Shown: positions 15,648 through 16,351 of the stretch, in pieces
Layout: every line of letters starts with the position of its first letter
Numbering within the stretch: the stretch's first letter is position 1
Source of the DNA: Brachionus plicatilis
Lineage: Eukaryota > Rotifera > Eurotatoria > Ploima > Brachionidae
NCBI GenBank assembly: GCA_010279815.1
Contig: QEOQ01000059.1
Span: forward strand, 154,740 to 171,090
Reading direction: 5' to 3'
Length of the DNA stretch: 16,351 nucleotides
Position numbers and translations under genes: made by a program
The notes under the pieces: model-generated
The model's input: only the letters and a program-made list of their open reading frames with translations
The model's database searches: none
What the model was told of the DNA's origin: nothing

Positions 15648-16351
15648 TGTAAAAAGCAGCTGTTTTTTTTGAAATAAAGTTAGATATAAGTTGTTCTAAA
15701 GGGGACAAAGAATCTCTTTGTGTATAAAAAACCTCCAGACTATATATTGAAAGTGACTCAATTTTATCAACATCTTCCTCATCATCATCATCATAATTAT
15801 CATCATCATCATCATCATAATTATCATTTGCTTGGATTGTTTCGAAATCAACAACATCTTCCAAAGACCAATAATTGACAGAAATTTGTTCATAGAGAAT
15901 TGTAAATATTGAATTATTCTCGACAATTGCATTAAAAATTTTAATTAGCTCAGGAAATTGCTCATTTTCCTTCAAAAATGGCAATACTTCAATTACAAAT
16001 TCCAATTTTCCAAGCATATCATTTGAAGAATTAATCGAATACTGTGTTTGTTCTATGTGTTTAATTAGATCTTTTAAGCTTGGAGCTTTTTTAAAAAATC
16101 TAAATCTAGCCAAAAAACCGAATAGACTTTTGTATTTATGATTGGAAATTGAACGTTGACTAATTTGAATTAATTCTGGTTTTGTTTTTTGAGAGTTGGT
16201 TTTGCTTTCAGTCTTGAATTCTTTGATCAACATTGTCTCTTGGCTTAGCTGAGATTTTTTCTCTTCATTTTGTTCTATTAAAACATTCTTTTGTAATTCA
16301 TTCAACTTGTTTATTTCTTTAGTTTGATCCGATTGAAATTTAACATTATCC
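15648..16351 (-). CDS. First visible exon, 5' end outside the window, with an acidic poly-Asp tract
   Basis: The frame is open from the window edge to the donor GTAAGC at 15647-15642. The TTG at 16305 and the ATG at 16251-16249 are both internal, since upstream codons remain open to base 16351. The visible 230 or so residues begin with a charged Gln/Lys/Glu-rich region, then a basic patch (FGFLARFRFFKK), then helical sequence, then an Asp-rich low-complexity tract with Asn-Tyr breaks, and end in helical sequence. No domain is recognised. It lies upstream of the other helical exons and joins them through a phase 1 intron. The true N terminus is not in this window, so a signal peptide cannot be judged. 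Confidence 0.65.
15779..15826. repeat. Coding (ATC)n microsatellite giving the poly-Asp tract
   Basis: Two tandem copies of a unit made of atc repeats closed by ataattat encode Asp runs broken by Asn-Tyr on the minus strand. Read in another frame it gives a poly-Met ORF with no merit. Confidence 0.85.

Larger units (their letters stand above)
751..16351 (-). pseudogene. Giant SecA-motor multidomain gene, 5' end outside the window, multiply interrupted
   Basis: This entry ties together the minus-strand pieces listed separately. All blocks point the same way and follow one another as one protein would: helical N-terminal exons, SecA-type motor, TPR-like stretch, hydrophobic translocation-like region, cysteine-peptidase-like and deaminase-like tail. 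Two long introns have matching phases at both ends, which supports one transcript. Against an intact product are frame changes at 14342-14353, 9696-9700, 7771-7778 and 5838-5843, in-frame stops at 7878-7880 and 7202-7204, a stop at 1083-1085 before the last block, and a missing piece of the motor at 7554-7583. The frame changes sit on homopolymers and could be sequence errors; the stops and missing segment are harder to explain that way. A decayed member of a gene family is my preferred reading. An expressed gene with assembly errors is the alternative. Confidence 0.6.

Noticed and set aside
15696..15932. Minus-strand ORF with a poly-Met run
   Set aside because: It is the ATC microsatellite read in a different frame inside the first visible exon.
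5747..16305. Non-ATG starts (TTG or GTG) at 16305, 14754, 14147, 9680, 7561, 7129 and 5747
   Set aside because: Each frame stays open upstream of the supposed start or abuts a splice site or frame break, so these are not initiation codons. Alternative starts do not suit a nuclear eukaryotic gene.
751..16351. A bacterial operon of separate genes
   Set aside because: There are no ribosome-binding sites or ATG starts at the block heads, while phase-matched GT-AG introns and eukaryotic retroelements are present.

Overview
The window looks like nuclear DNA from an AT-rich animal or other eukaryote. It is not a bacterial operon. One long gene on the minus strand can be followed from the right edge (16351) down to about 751. 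It is split by phase-matched introns that carry a 5'-truncated LINE, a tRNA-derived SINE and two copies of one palindromic MITE-like element. The strong AT bias, the retrotransposon type and the type of SecA-like giant protein make a monogonont rotifer (Brachionus-like) my best guess. This is inference; no marker gene proves it.

Minus-strand gene, 5' to 3'. A first visible exon (16351-15648, open at the window edge) has a poly-Asp tract. After an 870-nt intron holding MITE copy B comes a helical exon (14777-14186). A putative 39-nt intron leads to another helical exon (14146-12768). A 1888-nt intron follows, holding MITE copy A, the LINE remnant and the SINE. Then comes one block of about 9.8 kb without convincing introns (10879-1083, tail to 751). 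It holds a large alpha-helical region, a SecA-type ATPase motor (Walker B, GMTGT, motif V, motif VI and helical scaffold all visible), a TPR-like stretch, a hydrophobic region resembling the latrotoxin C-terminal-domain translocation segment, a cysteine-peptidase-like region and a possible zinc-deaminase-like tail.

The gene is broken as written. Reading frame changes fall at homopolymer runs (14342-14353, 9696-9700, 7771-7778, 5838-5843). In-frame stops sit at 7878-7880 and 7202-7204, and a stop at 1083-1085 separates the last open frame. The part of the SecA motor that should carry Walker A is absent, and a perfect 13-bp-arm hairpin (7554-7583) lies exactly at that junction. Some breaks may be consensus errors. 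The in-frame stops and the missing segment fit better with a decayed or rearranged copy of a multi-copy family.

At the left edge (2-385) the plus strand carries the 3' end of another reading frame, interrupted by one TAA and convergent with the main gene. The space between (386-750) is AT-rich, with a perfect hairpin and a likely polyadenylation signal for the minus-strand gene.

The main discovery candidate is a SecA-like protein translocase motor built into a giant, toxin-like, multi-domain protein of an intron-bearing eukaryote. SecA is otherwise a bacterial and plastid protein. I infer that the motor, hydrophobic region and C-terminal enzyme-like modules belong to one polymorphic-toxin-like or effector-like architecture, but the function is unknown.
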